From positions 21,631,070 through 21,695,069 of the forward strand of contig JAKZAP010000013.1 of assembly GCA_023053575.1 (NCBI GenBank): 64,000 bases of DNA, given 5' to 3'. Shown in pieces: positions 44,433 through 57,223 of this stretch. The notes below the pieces were generated by a model that did not search any database, was not told where the DNA came from, and saw only the letters and a list, made by a program, of their open reading frames with translations. Both the position numbers and the translations under genes were made by a program. Numbering within the stretch: position 1 is the stretch's first letter; the number at the start of each line of letters is the position of its first letter. This DNA comes from Branchinecta lynchi. Taxonomy: Eukaryota > Arthropoda > Branchiopoda > Anostraca > Branchinectidae.

Positions 44433-46625
44433 AGAGCTAGAAGCTCATATGGCACTTGCAAAGTTGGGATAGTAGATGACTGTGGGAATTTGGCAACTGG
44501 CGGGTTTACTGTAATCCTTTGTAAGCAAAACCCTTGATTTTTTCTTTTCACTTTCTTGCATGATGAAGATGCGCACTTTAAGGGAGCTAAGTGTTCCTTT
44601 GTAAGCGACAACCCTGAGGCACCAATGATCATGGGCCCTTGAGGAGTAGTGAACAGTATTTTTCCCTTTGCGGTTAAGAAGCGCACTCTAAAACCGCTAT
44701 ACATTAATTTGTAAACAAAACTGATGAGGCAAAAATGATTTTGGACCCTTGGAAATCACGAAAATTTATCGTTTGCTAAAAAGTATTTATTTGTCATTAC
44801 TGTTAAGATGAGTACATTAAAGGAATAATTTGTGAGCAAAATCATTGAGGAAAAGATGATCATGGGCACCTGTAGATCATGAAAATGTATCTTTTGGCAA
44901 AAAGCGCTTTTTCACTTTGCTTCATTTTTAAGCAAAACCCTTGAGACGCAAATAAGAAACATCATAGGCATATACTCTCCCCAGTTTTCAAGCGTCATTA
45001 AGACCTATGATCTTCGTTTCGAAAGTTAAGACGCCTCAAATTTCCAGATTTTCCATTCCTCAATTCACCCCCCCCCCCCCCCCCCCCAGCATGGTTAGAT
45101 ATTAGAAGTGACTATTTCTAAGTCAATCTAGACATCTGGAAGTACCTTAACTTGCGACCAGCGGAATTCCAGATCCCCCCATACAGTTTCTGGACCCGTT
45201 CAATTCTGTCATCGATGTATCTAGGGCTCGTGCTTCTCCTTCCAGCCAGTTTTAATCAGATCCCCTCATCTGAGCGTGTCACAAGATCCCCCCCCCCCCC
45301 GTGATAAGGATCCTATCACTCGGTCGAAAGTTGTACATACATCAAGAATCCGGATTCCCCCTCCCTCCATTCCCCAGTCGAATAGGAGAAACGACTGTTC
45401 TTAAGTAGACATGGTCAACCAAGTTTCATCGTCCTAACACATCTGATAGCACCTTAACCTGCATCACCGGAACTTCGGAGCTCTCCCTTCATCTCCCCCC
45501 AGAGTGCCGGGATCCATTTCGCTATTGTCAACTACGTATATGGACTTGTGCTTGTTCTCTCACCAAGTTTCAATCCGACCCGTCCACTCTGAACCCCACT
45601 TGTAACCTCCCAAAGTCACCGGATCTGTTCCGGAATTGAAGTGTGACAGATGAGAAGAGGCGTTACTGTCCAAAATGTTTGGGGGGGACGAGGCATTTAC
45701 CAACTGGCCGGTAATTTTTACCGACTTTTTCTGCAGAAAACGACTGTTTTCAACAACAAAAATGACATTTAAAAAAAAAATCGACTGATTTTCAGAAAAA
45801 ACAACTAATTTGACGAAAATTTGTCCAATTTTGAAAAATAAACTGTTTTCATGAAAAAAATCAACTGTTTTGACGAAAAGTCGTGGCGCTTCGCGCCAAC
45901 TCGGTTATTTTTCAGTCGTGACGCCCCTGCAGATGAGACATGGGGTTTTCTCCAAATGTGGAGTTTCATTAAGATCCGATCCCCTGTTCAAAAGTTAGAC
46001 ATACGTCAATAATCCGGATTCTCTCTCCCTCCACTCCCCTACGATGCTCGAATGGGGGGAGTGACTATTTTTAGTTAGTTCGGGTCCCTAATATGCCTGT
46101 CAAGTTTCATCTTCCTAGCACATCTGGAAGTACCTTAACTTGGTACCACCTCAATTCCGGACCCCCCCCCCCCCTCCGACTCCACCCGCAGCCCACGGAT
46201 CCTGTCCAGTCCTGTCAACTATGTCACTAGGGCTTGTGCTTGTTCTTCCCACCATGTTTCATCCCGAGCCCTCCACTCTGAGCGTGTCACACGATTTTCG
46301 GTTTCCCCTCCCAACTCCCCGAGACTAGACACTGTCTGGGAAACGAGGTCTTTCCAAATATCAAGTCTCATTAAAATCCTATCCCTGTTCAACAGCTGTA
46401 ACGCACCTCAAATTCCTGAATCTCCCTACCTCCACTACCCACACGATGGTGGGATCGCGGAAATGACTATTTCCAAGTTAGTTTGGTCGGGTCGGAAACA
46501 TGCATGCCAAGTTTCATCGTCCTAGCACTTCTGAAAGTACCCTAATTCGTGAACAGAGAAGTGACCGACCGACAGACCGAAAGGTGATCTGTATATGGCA
46601 CTTAATCGAAACTGCAAGTGCCATA
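44433..46625 (+). mobile_element. Family B element, 2.2 kb, with hAT insertion
   Basis: Starts AAGAGCTAGAAGCTCATATG and ends with a hairpin at 46596-46623 (TGGCACTTAATCG / CTGCAAGTGCCA). The first part has units of about 115 bp (TTTGTAAGC, GATGATCATGGGC) near 44517, 44596, 44708, 44828 and 44929. The second part has the long C-rich units shared with 1229-3635. A hAT-like MITE interrupts it at 45655-45929. Confidence 0.68.
45655..45929. mobile_element. hAT-like MITE (275 bp) inside family B
   Basis: A perfect 8-bp duplication CAGATGAG lies at 45647-45654 and 45930-45937. The right end GTGACGCCCCTG is the inverse of the common hAT start CAGGGGCGTCAC. The left end AAGAGGCGTTAC is a decayed version. 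Interior: repeated AACTGTTTT…GACGAAAA words and GGCGCTTCGCGCC. Confidence 0.78.
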
Positions 46626-47177
46626 AAAAGGTAATGGGCAGGAAAATGGGAATTTTAGGGGGATACATCGAGGGAATAGTGTATCAAAGATATTTTTTGG
46701 AGGATTTCAGATTAAAAGTTAAACAAATGGTTATATTGTAGGGAGGTTTTAAATCAGGTACAAGCTGGGCTTACACAAGGATATCGCCCAATGGATATTG
46801 GATAATATTTTCGCTTATAAGTTTTGATAAATAAGTATACTAAGTTTAGAAATGGAATGCTGTATATTATGCAGCATTCATTGATCTCTAATGGGCTTTC
46901 GACAATGTAGACGAAGTTTTGTTAATGGACAGTTTGCTAAGCATAACACTACCGGCTACATTTGTGTTGATGTTAGCAGAGATATATGATTAACTCGATT
47001 GATAGTTATGATGGGGAAAGAATTGTTAAGAATAATAAGTTACAATTTAGGGGTTAAACAAGGTTGTATTCTGTCGCCAAAACTGTTCAGAATTTTCATA
47101 AATGACATTGTTGAGTTCATGTTAAAAGAATGAGCTCCTGCAGTTTCTTTGGATTTATCTCGGCTATGTACGCTCCT

Positions 47178-47290
47178 TTCTGGGATCCCAAAACTTGTGG
47201 AGGGATACCTATGACTTCGCAAAAGTTGTCCGTCTGTCCGTCTATTAGCACGAAAACTCTTGAAATATTGAGATATTTTGCTCAATTCTG
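47178..47290 (+). mobile_element. Family A head fragment
   Basis: Left terminus TGGGATCCCAAAACTTGTGG, then ACCTATGACTTCGCAAAAGT and GTCCGTCTGTCCGTC. It stops before the tandem units. Confidence 0.6.
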
Positions 47291-47549
47291 GCACGCGGAC
47301 TTTTTTTTAAACCTGCGTTTATAAATTAAACCCATTTATTACTTGTTGGTCTTTTTAAACCGCGTTTTCAAATTAAACCCGTTTATTACTTTTTTGGCTA
47401 CGACTCCTCCTTCACTCGGTGACGTTAAATTTCCTTAAACTCTTTACCGTCACCTACACTTTCTAAACAAACATGCACACTCTAAACTTTAAAAAAATTT
47501 AACTTCTCCACTTCACCTATTAATGTAATTTTGTTTATTTAAATTTGCC

Positions 47550-48035
47550 AATCTTAATCAATCAATCAATCAATCAATTTTATTTCAGCTTACTCCATAA
47601 AAACAACAAAAACCACATACTACTCGAAAAAAACAAACAGACAGACGACCCTAATGCTAAACTAATCCATAAGACTAGCAACTACTGGTAGTGACGTGAA
47701 CAATGGATCAGCTGCCAGTCTAACAAGGCTATTCTCTGATTTCTGGATGCGCAGGAAGAAGCTCGACCGAGCCTTCCGCATCATTTCTCGGAGAATACAG
47801 CAGCACCTTCCCACTAGTTCAGCAGACACACTACATATAGTCGGCAGACGAAAAAACCTACGTGCTGCTCGATTATACCCCACTGTCAGTGAAGTTAGCG
47901 TCAAACCTTTCAGATTCGTCGTCAAAGCAAGACCAAACAGCTGGTAGCAATACGATCTAAACAGGTGAAGTTTCACCTTTTCAGAGCAATCACCAAATTT
48001 CCATATAAGTAAGTTGGCTCTTTTCATAAGACAGA
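47550..48035 (-). mobile_element. LINE 3' end with (ATTG)n tail
   Basis: The minus-strand frame 48027-47662 (121 codons) begins NLLIWKFGDCSEKVKLHLFRSY-like sequence, followed by YNRAARRFFRLPTICSVSAE and ENSLVRLAADPLF. The tail is (ATTG)n at about 47553-47576. The same protein end occurs in a broken copy at 54640-54960. Confidence 0.78.
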
Positions 48036-48139
48036 TAGCGAGGGTTTCGTCTGGGCACCGTCAGTCAGGTCATCCGTTATCAGAAAGCCGAGGTACCGGA
48101 ATTCCGAAACGAATGTAATTTTAATAAAATTATAAACCT

Positions 48140-48680
48140 TTTTCTACGAATCAAAGACTTTTCTGTCAAAAAACTAAAGCTCAAGAACGAATTCAGCATG
48201 ACTCCTTAACTTCAGATTGAACTTTTACTTTTAACAAATTTTCCGGTTTCAGCCGGATTCCAAGCGATCTATACGTCCTGTGAGATAATGATTGTCATAT
48301 GCGAATTCGGCATGTCTTCTTACCCTCAAATCAAACATCTTTTCAAATTTAAATATAAGACTTTTACTTTTAACAAATTTTCCGGTTTTCACCGGATTCC
48401 GGGTGAACTTTTTCTCCGGCGAGAAAATAAAGTTCATATTCGAACTCAGCTTGTCTCCTTACCCCTTAAAACAAACTATCTCAATAGCTTTCAAAAAATA
48501 TTTATTTTTGCCCCTTAATTTCAAACCCCTGCCCCACCCCCAGATATAGGGCTACAGAGCCCATGTTCAAACTTGACCTGTACTTTGACCCAAAGGATCC
48601 TCCCACCAAGTTTCATCAAAATATTCCCTCGAGAGTTATCGTGCGGAAAGACCAACTTTTGCGATGTCATAGGTATTTAA
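48140..48680 (-). mobile_element. Family A element, inverted
   Basis: Tandem units read on the minus strand (AACAAATTTTCCGGTTT), then the head GGGCTACAGAGCCCAT and GCGATGTCATAGGTAT. It is truncated at the right terminus. Confidence 0.62.
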
Positions 48681-48764
48681 GAATTTTAAGAATCGATGAC
48701 GCTTAAGCCTTTCTAAACGCGTACAAAACATTACGTAGGTAACGGTGGAGTTCCCCAAAAGTGT

Positions 48765-49240
48765 TATTTGAATTTGATTAGATGTTCGATTCAGGGGTAA
48801 GAAGACATGCTGAATCCGTAATATGACAATCATTTTCTACCCGGACATATAGTTCGCCCGGAATCCGGCTAAAACCGAAAAGATTTTATAATTAAAAGTT
48901 ATATCTGAAGTTGATAAGAGATCCGATGTGGTCGTAAGGAGGCATGCTGAATCCATATTAGTAAATTATTTCTCGCCGGACCAATATTTCGCCCGGAATC
49001 CGGCCAAAACCTGAAAATTCGTTAAAAGTTTTATCTGAAGTTGATTAGAGGTTCGATACAGGGGTAAGGGATATACTGAATTCGTTTTTTAGTTTTTTTT
49101 TAAACGGACAAGTAGTTCGCCCTTATCCGGCAGGAACCAGAAACTTGGCAGAATTAAGGCAGCTGGAAGGTTTGATCAATTTCGTCAAAGTAGAGATGAC
49201 GTCTGTTTCTAAATTCGAATAGTAAAAATTTTCAAGGAGT
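48765..49240 (+). mobile_element. Family A units, plus orientation
   Basis: Three tandem units with AGTTCGCCCGGAATCCGGC, ending near GTCAAAGTAGAGATGAC. Together with the inverted copy before it, this makes a head-to-head arrangement. Confidence 0.6.
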
Positions 49241-49531
49241 CTGGCGAATACAGGATATCTAAAAGATCCAATTGTCTGGTTCAGATATGAAATTTTTTCA
49301 TATCTGAACCAATTCATTTTCAAATTCAAATTTGATTTTGAGCAAAGAATTAAAGGACATTAGGAATTTTCGGCCTCAGAAAGAAATGTTTAGGTCTGAG
49401 GTAGTGGGAATAATACCTTACAGGTCTGAAGTGTGGGGTCACGAGAAAATAGGTAAGATATAAGTTTAGCAGTTAGGATATTTTAAAAGGTGGGTAGGGG
49501 TTAGTAAATTTAAAAACAATGTGGTGGTTAA

Positions 49532-49834
49532 GAGCGTGTTCCACCCTTCTAACAATAGTTACTGTAGTTACGCTTTCCGTTCCATCCTCACGAAAAGTTA
49601 CTACACTGACCGTTCCAACCTTCTCGAAATAGTAACTAGTAGTTACTATTTACTTAACATGCTCGGGAGCGTGGTAAGCGTAGTAACTACGCACCTCTGG
49701 AACGTGATTGGTCGGATTCGCCCGTGGTATGATATTCTGCTGGAAAATAGAAAATCGTTCCAGCCTTGACGGCAGAAAGCCAGAATTCGTGACGTCATGC
49801 GTAGTAACTACGGTATGTAGGGTGGAACACGCTC
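49532..49834 (-). mobile_element. Family E MITE, copy 2 (303 bp), in a LINE
   Basis: GAGCGTGTTCCACCC to GGGTGGAACACGCTC, flanked by TAA (49529-49531, 49835-49837). It splits the LINE copy at 46830-50670. Confidence 0.78.
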
Positions 49835-50670
49835 TAAGTGTGAGTTAGGTCTAGCATCGTTGAGAAACGTAAGATTGGTAAATATGGCTAGATTGCCACG
49901 TGTTAGGATATTAAAATAATCATATTTAGAAGCGTTGAATGATGATTCGCCTAATTCATGGCTGTATTTAGTAAAAAAAAGATATTGGAAGATTGTGGAG
50001 TTGGTGAAATGTGGAACAATGGAGTAGGAAAGAAGGAAGGAGTAACCAAGCTAATGGAGGAAATACAGGTCAAAAAGATCAATCTGAATCTCTGAAGCTT
50101 TATGCTGCGGTAAGGGATACGTGCTTTGGGGGTGAGGGGTAAAGAGGGTCTTATGCGGGAGGAATTCAAGATAATTATTGAAATATTGGCGGATGCCCTG
50201 CCAATTGGGACTAGAAGACAGATATTTTGGTAATCTCAGGCAGAAATCTGGTTCTTACTTCTGTTCGATGCGCTGGTGTCTGAACGAGAGTTTGGTTCGC
50301 GTGGTTTGCGAGTGTATGGAGCTGAGTGAATGGAGGAAAGAACAGTAGCCTACGGTGTGGGTGAATTTGTATGAAGAATAAGAGAGATAATTTATTAGAA
50401 AAAGTGTACATATGTGAACAGGGGCCACCCCATAAAGCTTTCGCTTGTCCTAAGGTTAATCAAAATTTTTAAGAGTGAGTGTTTTGTTACGATTTAGAGA
50501 TTTGGGCGATTCCTGAGGATAGATGGAACATAGGAGTGGATTTTTGGAATAGGAAAATACCAAAAATATGTTATTAAAGAAGAGAAAGATCAAAGAAGAG
50601 CTTTTTTTTGCATTTGTGTGTGTTTGTTTTGTTGCCATGGCCCTCGGGCTGCTCATCAATCAATAAATCT

Positions 50671-51654
50671 ATCTAAATCTATTTATCGTTGCCAACGAAT
50701 GAAAGCGTTTCTGTATAAATAAGATATACGCAATAAATGCCATAAACTTGTCTACTTCTGATCTCTGAAAAAAGGTATTAGCAATATTTTTTATCAATAT
50801 TTACGTACCGGACAAGAAAAAGGAAATAGCTAAGAAAAGGAAAATGATTACACTAAATTTTCGATAAGAAGGCGAATGCGCAAGATACAAAAAAGGGACG
50901 AAAGAAAAACTAATCAGGCCTATAGAAAATCTTCTCCGTCGATTGCAAGCGGAAAAATAGACAATGACAGAAACACGAAGGACCTGGGCACTGGACGACA
51001 ACCTCGCACAAGTGTCAGCAGGCAAACAGTTAGTAGTAACGCGGTAGTTCGTGTTACGTCGCAGACAGTATACATCAACAAAAAGTATACATGAATCTGC
51101 AACATTTTAAATAGAAGATCTACACATTTTAAATCTTTTCGTCGGAAAATGTCAAAAACATTTGAGTAACTTATACAAGGGGCTTGATTTCAAGGTAGGC
51201 TTGAAAAGGGGTAAAAACTAGTATTGATCAGAATGTGCAGCCTCGGAAATTTTAATCTTTAAAAACTACGATTTCGGATATACTTTCACCAATAGCCTAT
51301 GCTTTACCAGGAGATAAAATTCCTCAAAAGTGGTGACCTAATCCCCTTGTGTCCAGTAGGCCTACAAGAATGAGGTCAAACTGAAATAAACTCAAGAACC
51401 TTCTAGCAGAAATAATCAGTAAGTTAATTAATAGACGAAGCGAGTAAAGTGGTGTCCAGTATAAGAAGGAGGGCAAACTGCAATTAGCTAAATAATCTTC
51501 TCACAGTAATTCTCAGTAAGTTGATTAGTAGAGGATCTAAGTAAGTACTATCTCAGGCGTTTGCGGGAACTACGTATTTTACGAGTGCCGTAATTTCACT
51601 TGTCGGATAAGAACCAATTGGGACAATTCCATTCCTGTTCCGTGTCATATGCTT
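50671..51654. other. No gene seen
   Basis: Overlapping small frames on both strands at 50801-51105 are not recognised. Confidence 0.4.
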
Positions 51655-51815
51655 TGAATTTAGGCAAATAAAATAGAAAAAAACGAGATTTTCGGGGTTT
51701 TTTTTTCTTGATCAGCACGTTTTCCACTCCAAGATGATGTACGAGGGATAAATAAAATTTCGGATATTTCGGTTGCACTTCCGGCAAACCGTCCTCGCGA
51801 AAGAAACAAAACTAA
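51655..51815. repeat. Dispersed repeat M, copy 2
   Basis: Shares GGATATTTCGGTTGCACTTC and neighbouring sequence with 21655-21800. Confidence 0.5.
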
Positions 51816-52376
51816 ATCATAAAATCCACCACAATCACAATAGGAAAACGATGCGGGACCAACAGACAATAAGACGACATGTAACTAAAACTAGAAGAAC
51901 GATGCGGACCGAACGACATGCAGATAAAAATAAAATAACGAAAGATAAAATGTGTGTTCAAAGTGTATATGTACAAATCTGTGATTATTTACAATTCTGA
52001 ATTCCGTGGATATTGACAATTTACCATTCGTCTGGGAAAGCGCAGAAGATTTCACCCAGAAAACGGCCCACTCCAAAAACTTAGGCAATGACGTCAATGC
52101 GCCCCCGTGAGGGGATGATTTTTGTTGCTAGATTAGGTAAGGCGAACAAGGTACCAATTTTGGCCAAACGTGTCACGCACAATTTACCTTATTCAGTTAT
52201 ATCTGCGGGTAAAAGGAATCCGATAGAAATCAAGTCCTAAATCCTTCTAATCGAGGTCTCTTTTAGGAGAATTATTTCATTTATTATTAATAGCGCTGAT
52301 CCACATAATACAGATCCAGAAAACAGGACCGTGAAGCTACCACGGAAATAATTCGTTCCTCGTGTTTATGTGCGTA
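51816..52376. other. No gene seen
   Basis: No recognisable frame, hairpin or repeat. Confidence 0.4.
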
Positions 52377-52800
52377 TGAATGAATAGATTTATTCCCAAT
52401 TAAGCCCAAGGGCCATGGCGGGAAACAAAGCACAATAACAAAAACAAAATATCATACACTCCAACGACAAACCAAAAAATCAACTTTTATAAAAATAGTT
52501 CACGGTGGGCCATAGCTAGCTTCAGGAATCTGCCCAGCCTTCGGATCTCACCAAAATACTTACTTCCCATACTTGAAACCAAATCCCTTTCCTTCCAAGC
52601 CTCCCGATCCTTTCTTAATTCTTTCAACTCCTCGCAATAACATATCAAATGTACCGTATCCTCTCCTTCAATACCATACATTGGACAAAAATAAGGACCA
52701 GTACCTTTCCTATCTCTACCAATATAATTTCTCCGCATCCCCACCGGAAGAGCATCCGCCCTAAGACTCACCATCCATTCCAATTCTGCCCCCCCCCCCC
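52377..52800 (-). mobile_element. LINE 3' end with short (ATTC)n tail
   Basis: The minus strand reads WMVSLRADALPVGMRRNYIG, then CPMYGIEGEDTVHLICYC, the terminal Cys/His cluster with one cysteine replaced by tyrosine. The 3' UTR includes GGCCCTTGGGCTTAATTGGG. A 12-base C run at about 52791-52802 breaks the frame; codons upstream of it look unrelated. Confidence 0.72.
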
Positions 52801-52984
52801 CCAATCCCAACTTAAAAGGAGTGTGAGTCTTTTTTATTATTATCGTCATTTTATTTCCCATCATAATGAACATATTTACACAAAGATGCAGTAAGCTAAC
52901 CAAATAAAGAAGAAAGCGAAAGAAAAGAAGAAATAATGAAGACGTGGGGCGACAGTGGATTAAAAGGGGAAAATGGAAAAACAA

Positions 52985-54639
52985 AACAAGTAAAACTTAA
53001 AGTAAAGCAAGACAATGTAGACTGAATTACTAACTGGGCCAAAAAGTTCATGAAAAACATCATCTAAGTGATGAACTAGGATGAATAGTTGTTTTTAGTA
53101 GAGCCGCCGACGTCCTCTCCAGTGTTTAAATACATCTTGCACACCGAACTTCTGAACTAACTTACGTTGATTGAATGGAATGGAAGCTTTTTGAGTAAGT
53201 ACATTTGACATAGTAGAACTAGAGAGATTACTGAAAAGTAAGGTCTTAGTCAAATTAAAAGTTTAGTTAGGGTTGGCTTATTCCACGTGAGTTACGGCTT
53301 ACAGTTTAAAGCGACATCACTATTTGCTCATATGCCATGTATGGATTACGGCAGGTTGCTTTTGTCTATAAAGTGTACATGATTTTTAAAAAATTTCTAG
53401 TAGGATACAATCTGAAGACTGTGGGGGGTTGAGCCTAACACGCATGAAGACAGACTAAGGAACTGATTTGTTTATATAAAGAAAATGTGCAAGTCGGGTT
53501 ATGTCATCAAGAATAAATAAGGGAAGAATTGAGAAGACTTGAATCATCCAACGTCTCTTTTTTCCCAATTCTCAAGTATCGCGGATGGAGCCTACTCGGC
53601 ACCTGTCCCGACCACAGAGTAATTATTGGCGCTGGTTCTTCTGATCGCCGTTCTCCGCGTCAAGAAAGTGCGCTAAATTCAAATTACACAGAAAGAGGCC
53701 GACATTTTACCCTTTGCTCTCCAACGAATCGCAGCTACCACTACTTTAAAAGACGAGATAAAGGGCTACAGTACATTGAGATGATTATTTAGTCCTGATA
53801 TCAGCAACCATTTGGGAAAATAGCTGTTTATGCAGCCAAGGCAAAACGACTTGAAGAGGGTTCTGGGACGGCAGGACTATGAAGCGAAGGGCAAGAAGTT
53901 TGGGCAAAAAGATTTAGATGGAAAACATTAGCCGACGAAGGCACTCCAGTTCATAGAAAACCGTGCAACCGGTTTTAATTCGATACAACAAAATGACTTC
54001 TAACTGTAAATATTTTGAGGTATTTTTGACCTAGGTTAATTGTATATATTGTCATTTTATAATTGTAGATATATAGTTACCGAATAGTTTAATATTTTAT
54101 GAATTGATGACTTTTTATTTATATTTATTTATAGAAGTTTATTTATATTTATCCGTATCGTTTAAATGTAACCGCCATAAGTCGATGGTAATCAAAAAGG
54201 GTTATTATTTTCGTTGCCGTCCTATGCTATTCGTTGTAAAAGAATGTTTGGAGAATATAATGAATTTAAGTAAAAAAAAAAAAAAAAATATAGCACAATT
54301 TGTGCCTTTTCTTACCGGACGGGAAACCCCTTATGCTGGACGGCTAAGATCAAGATTTTATTTACGCTAAGGCCAACAGTTATGGCAAATACATGAACAA
54401 GAAATACAAAAAAAAAAAATATACCCCTATAAGCACTACGGGCTACGGATACCGTAAGGTGCCTAGCCAACTGTTTTCTATTTCCAAAAGTGCTGCTCTC
54501 CAAGACGCTGCACATCCGTTCTTATTTCGCTCCGCTTCCATCCACTCAAACAGTTTCCACTAAGAGATTCAAATTCAAAAAACGAATATCTCTAGTGGCC
54601 AATATTTCACTCAAATCGGCCAGACTACTCAAAACTGGC
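52985..54639. other. No recognised gene
   Basis: The frame at 53529-53792 (87 codons) has ordinary composition but matches nothing that I know. An A run lies at 54272-54287. Bases 54440-54540 may be a decayed LINE piece. Confidence 0.4.
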
Positions 54640-54960
54640 TAACAATCGAGTTGCCCGCCGACTATATAAACTACCAAAGATTTGTAGCGTGAGCCATGAA
54701 CTTGTCTCCCGAAGGTGCTGTACACTGAATGAGATAGTGAGGCGATCTAAAGCGTCCTTTCACCAGAGAATTTTCTGGTCTGATAATTTTCTTGTCAGGA
54801 ATACCGCTGATTCCCTTTTCAGCTGCCTTCCTGTCAGGAGGGCGCTTCTCAGGGACGTGTGTCCTTAGTTGGTTCTAGTGCTTGTTAAATTTTTTGTGTT
54901 TTTATTTGTGTGTGTGTATGACCTTTGGCTGAAATAAAAGTTATTATTATTATTTAAGTT
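54640..54960 (+). mobile_element. LINE 3' end with (ATT)n tail
   Basis: Reads RVARRLYKLPKICSVSHELV, then a Cys pair and SFHQRIFWSDNFLVRNTADS. The 3' UTR ends AATAAAAGTTATTATTATTA at about 54937-54956. Same protein family as 47550-48035 but with a different tail unit. Confidence 0.68.
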
Positions 54961-56094
54961 CTCATCTATATTACCGAGAACAAAAAAGAGCAAGAACGAT
55001 GGTCTCTCGTTAATCCACCAATCAACAATGTTCCGACAACAATGAGCGGAGGTGGAGCGAATACAGAGCTCTTTTGGTCGCCCGTGTATACTCGTTGGTC
55101 TCCGTCGTTAGGCACTTGAGTCATTTGCAAAGAAAACAACGTAGCCACTAGCGACTATATAGCGAAGCGGATGCTCTGGCCTGTTCACACGGGAAGAAAA
55201 CAGCGGTGATTCTGTTTGACTAGAAGCTTGGCGTCTGACAAGCGAAAAATAAAAGCGGACTTGACGATGGTCGTTCATAATCGCTTTTGTTATACCATGA
55301 CCATCAATATGGACATTGAAATCCATTGTGACATAGATTCATTCATTCATTCATGCCTTTATCTGTCTCTGGGGAGACCATGAAAAACCGGGATTTGAAG
55401 CTCACTCACTGAGGTCATGATAAATTGAGTTTGAGTGTAGTTTGAAGTAAGAGCCATTTAATCAAGGCTTGCGAGGATTACTGAAATTACCAAAAAGGTA
55501 GAATAGCATGGAATAGTCAAAATCATACCAGTAGGCGAGTTTATATTATATATTTTTTCTTCTTTTTTTCCTAGAAAAATAATTGTGTACATTCCGATTT
55601 AGTGATTCGATTTCGATTTAGTAGTGAACTGAAAGACGAAAGTTCACCTCAACCTGGACTATCCCAGACTGAAGCACACTTTCGTCGTTTAGTTAAGCCG
55701 GCAACCGTCGTTTCCGCGTCCAGTCCAGTGTGAACAGGCTTATCATTTCTGCCTCCATTCGATTTTTCTTCCTCGGTGGTTTACTGCGTTACACCTTTTC
55801 TGTAGAGGTAACGACTTTTGATGTCCCGGGTAAGCTCCACCTCCGCTCGTTTGCGTCGGGAGTCGGTCGTATTTTACCCGACTCAGCAAGTTTGTATGAC
55901 AGAGATAGGGAGACAGCAATTCTATCTCGTTATTTGTTCTTGACTAATACTACCACACAACGGACATTTGAAGCGACCGCTGATACTGAATGTTGGCCGA
56001 AAATACACCCTACTCTAAAATCAGTCATTCGCCTGTTTACCGCACTGTCAAGAGTTTTCAAACTCGCACACGGGATATTCGGTAAATAGACATT
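54961..56094. other. No gene; short LINE tail
   Basis: (ATTC)n at about 55330-55346 followed by CTGGGGAGACCATG resembles the last bases of a minus-strand LINE. The frame at 55730-56089 (119 codons) is unrecognised. Confidence 0.4.
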
Positions 56095-56525
56095 CCTTCA
56101 GCCCAAGCTGACTGCGAATCATGTTTGACGGTGCAAAACTGACAAGTCAGCTACATTTTATTAGAGCTATAGTAATAAGTGTATTTAAAAGCCCAGGGAC
56201 CATAAACAATAATACATATTACAAAACGAAACAACAACAATATGTTCCTACGGCTATGAAGCCTCACTACTAAGCTTAGTCGCTCTTAGCTTCAGCGCTC
56301 CGTCGATATATTCGCACACCTTGGTTATATTTCGGCCCTTCTTGGCAAGGGTCCTCTTCAGGCTTGAGCTGCTCAAGTTGGAAAATGAACTGTTAAACGA
56401 ACGAGCTGGAAAGTTCATTTTCCAGCTTGAGCCTGAAGAGGACCCTTGCCAAGAAGGGTTGAAATATAACTCTACTAAAATATAGCTGACTTATCCGTTT
56501 TGCACCGTCAAATACAATTTTCGGT
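56095..56525. mobile_element. Family F foldback, larger copy
   Basis: The outer ends contain TGACGGTGCAAAACTGACAA and, inverted, CCGTTTTGCACCGTCAAA. The inner arms 56327-56391 and 56409-56469 carry the ATTTCGGCCCTTCTTGG core and its inverse. Confidence 0.65.
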
Positions 56526-57223
56526 AAAATTTGTAAACTCAATAAACCAAAAAGTTAAGTGGTATAAAGATACATCTTCAGGAACTGAAAAACACACCAC
56601 ATAATGAAGAATTTTGGAACTGGGCAAACCGTAATTTAAAAAAGAATTCATGAATTCATGGCAAATTTTATTTCTTAAAATTGAATCTACAAAATCCCTT
56701 CAAAGTATAAAAAAACAGCTGTCCCAAATTCTCATTAACAAGTTTACGAATGGATAATTAACAGTTAGAGATTGGTTGTATTTCACGTTTATTTATGTGT
56801 TTTCCTCTAGAGATACTGGTTTTCAGTCACCCTTCCCTCATTTTTGTTGTTGTTTTTGTTTGGATTGATTTCGCTTCGTGTTGGCGATGTCGTGCGGTGA
56901 TTTTCTACTCAGCGTTGGGTCGATTTCGTTTTATTGATTTTCTGTTATGGAAGGGTCTGAACCATTCGATGTTTTTCTTCTCTCCGGTTCAAACCCTGAA
57001 ATAATTGTAAGTGCAGAGTATAGTATTGTTAATGTTTATGTATTATATAAAGTAAGAATAAAAAACCTTGAATCTTGAGTAAAACAGAAAAAGGGAAACA
57101 TCAAGAAAAGGTAAGGTAAGGTGAAGTTTACCGGAAACGGTGAAAAACTTGAATGGGGACAGAAATGCCAGTGGCATGCATAAATGAATTAAACTTTCAC
57201 TCATCGCAGATCAAAAGACTTAC
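56526..57223. other. Intron sequence with LINE-like 3' tails
   Basis: AAAACCTTGAATCTTGA at about 57059-57077 looks like a LINE tail. GGTAAGGTAAGG and ATGCCAGTGGCATGC at about 57110-57178 are the inverse of the end at 18890-18990. Confidence 0.45.

Larger units (their letters stand above)
46830..50670 (+). mobile_element. LINE copy split by nested insertions
   Basis: Part 1 (about 46870-47131) reads GVKQGCILSPKLFRIFINDI, the RT fingers/palm block, with upstream frame breaks. After the nested block 47178-49330, part 2 resumes at about 49400 with IIPYRSEVWGHEKIG. Beyond the E element (49532-49834) follows ELGLASLRNVR-like sequence, then ADALPIGTRRQ near 50190. The copy ends near 50640-50670 with GGCCCTCGGGCTGCTCATCA and an ATCA/ATCT-rich tail. 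The protein is related to the copies at 7183 and 52377. The region containing the YADD box is lost. Confidence 0.6.

Noticed and set aside
53529..53792. 87-codon ORF
   Set aside because: Composition looks normal but there is no recognisable family, splice context or conserved motif.
55730..56089. 119-codon ORF
   Set aside because: No match to known domains by eye. It ends just before a foldback element and may be chance.
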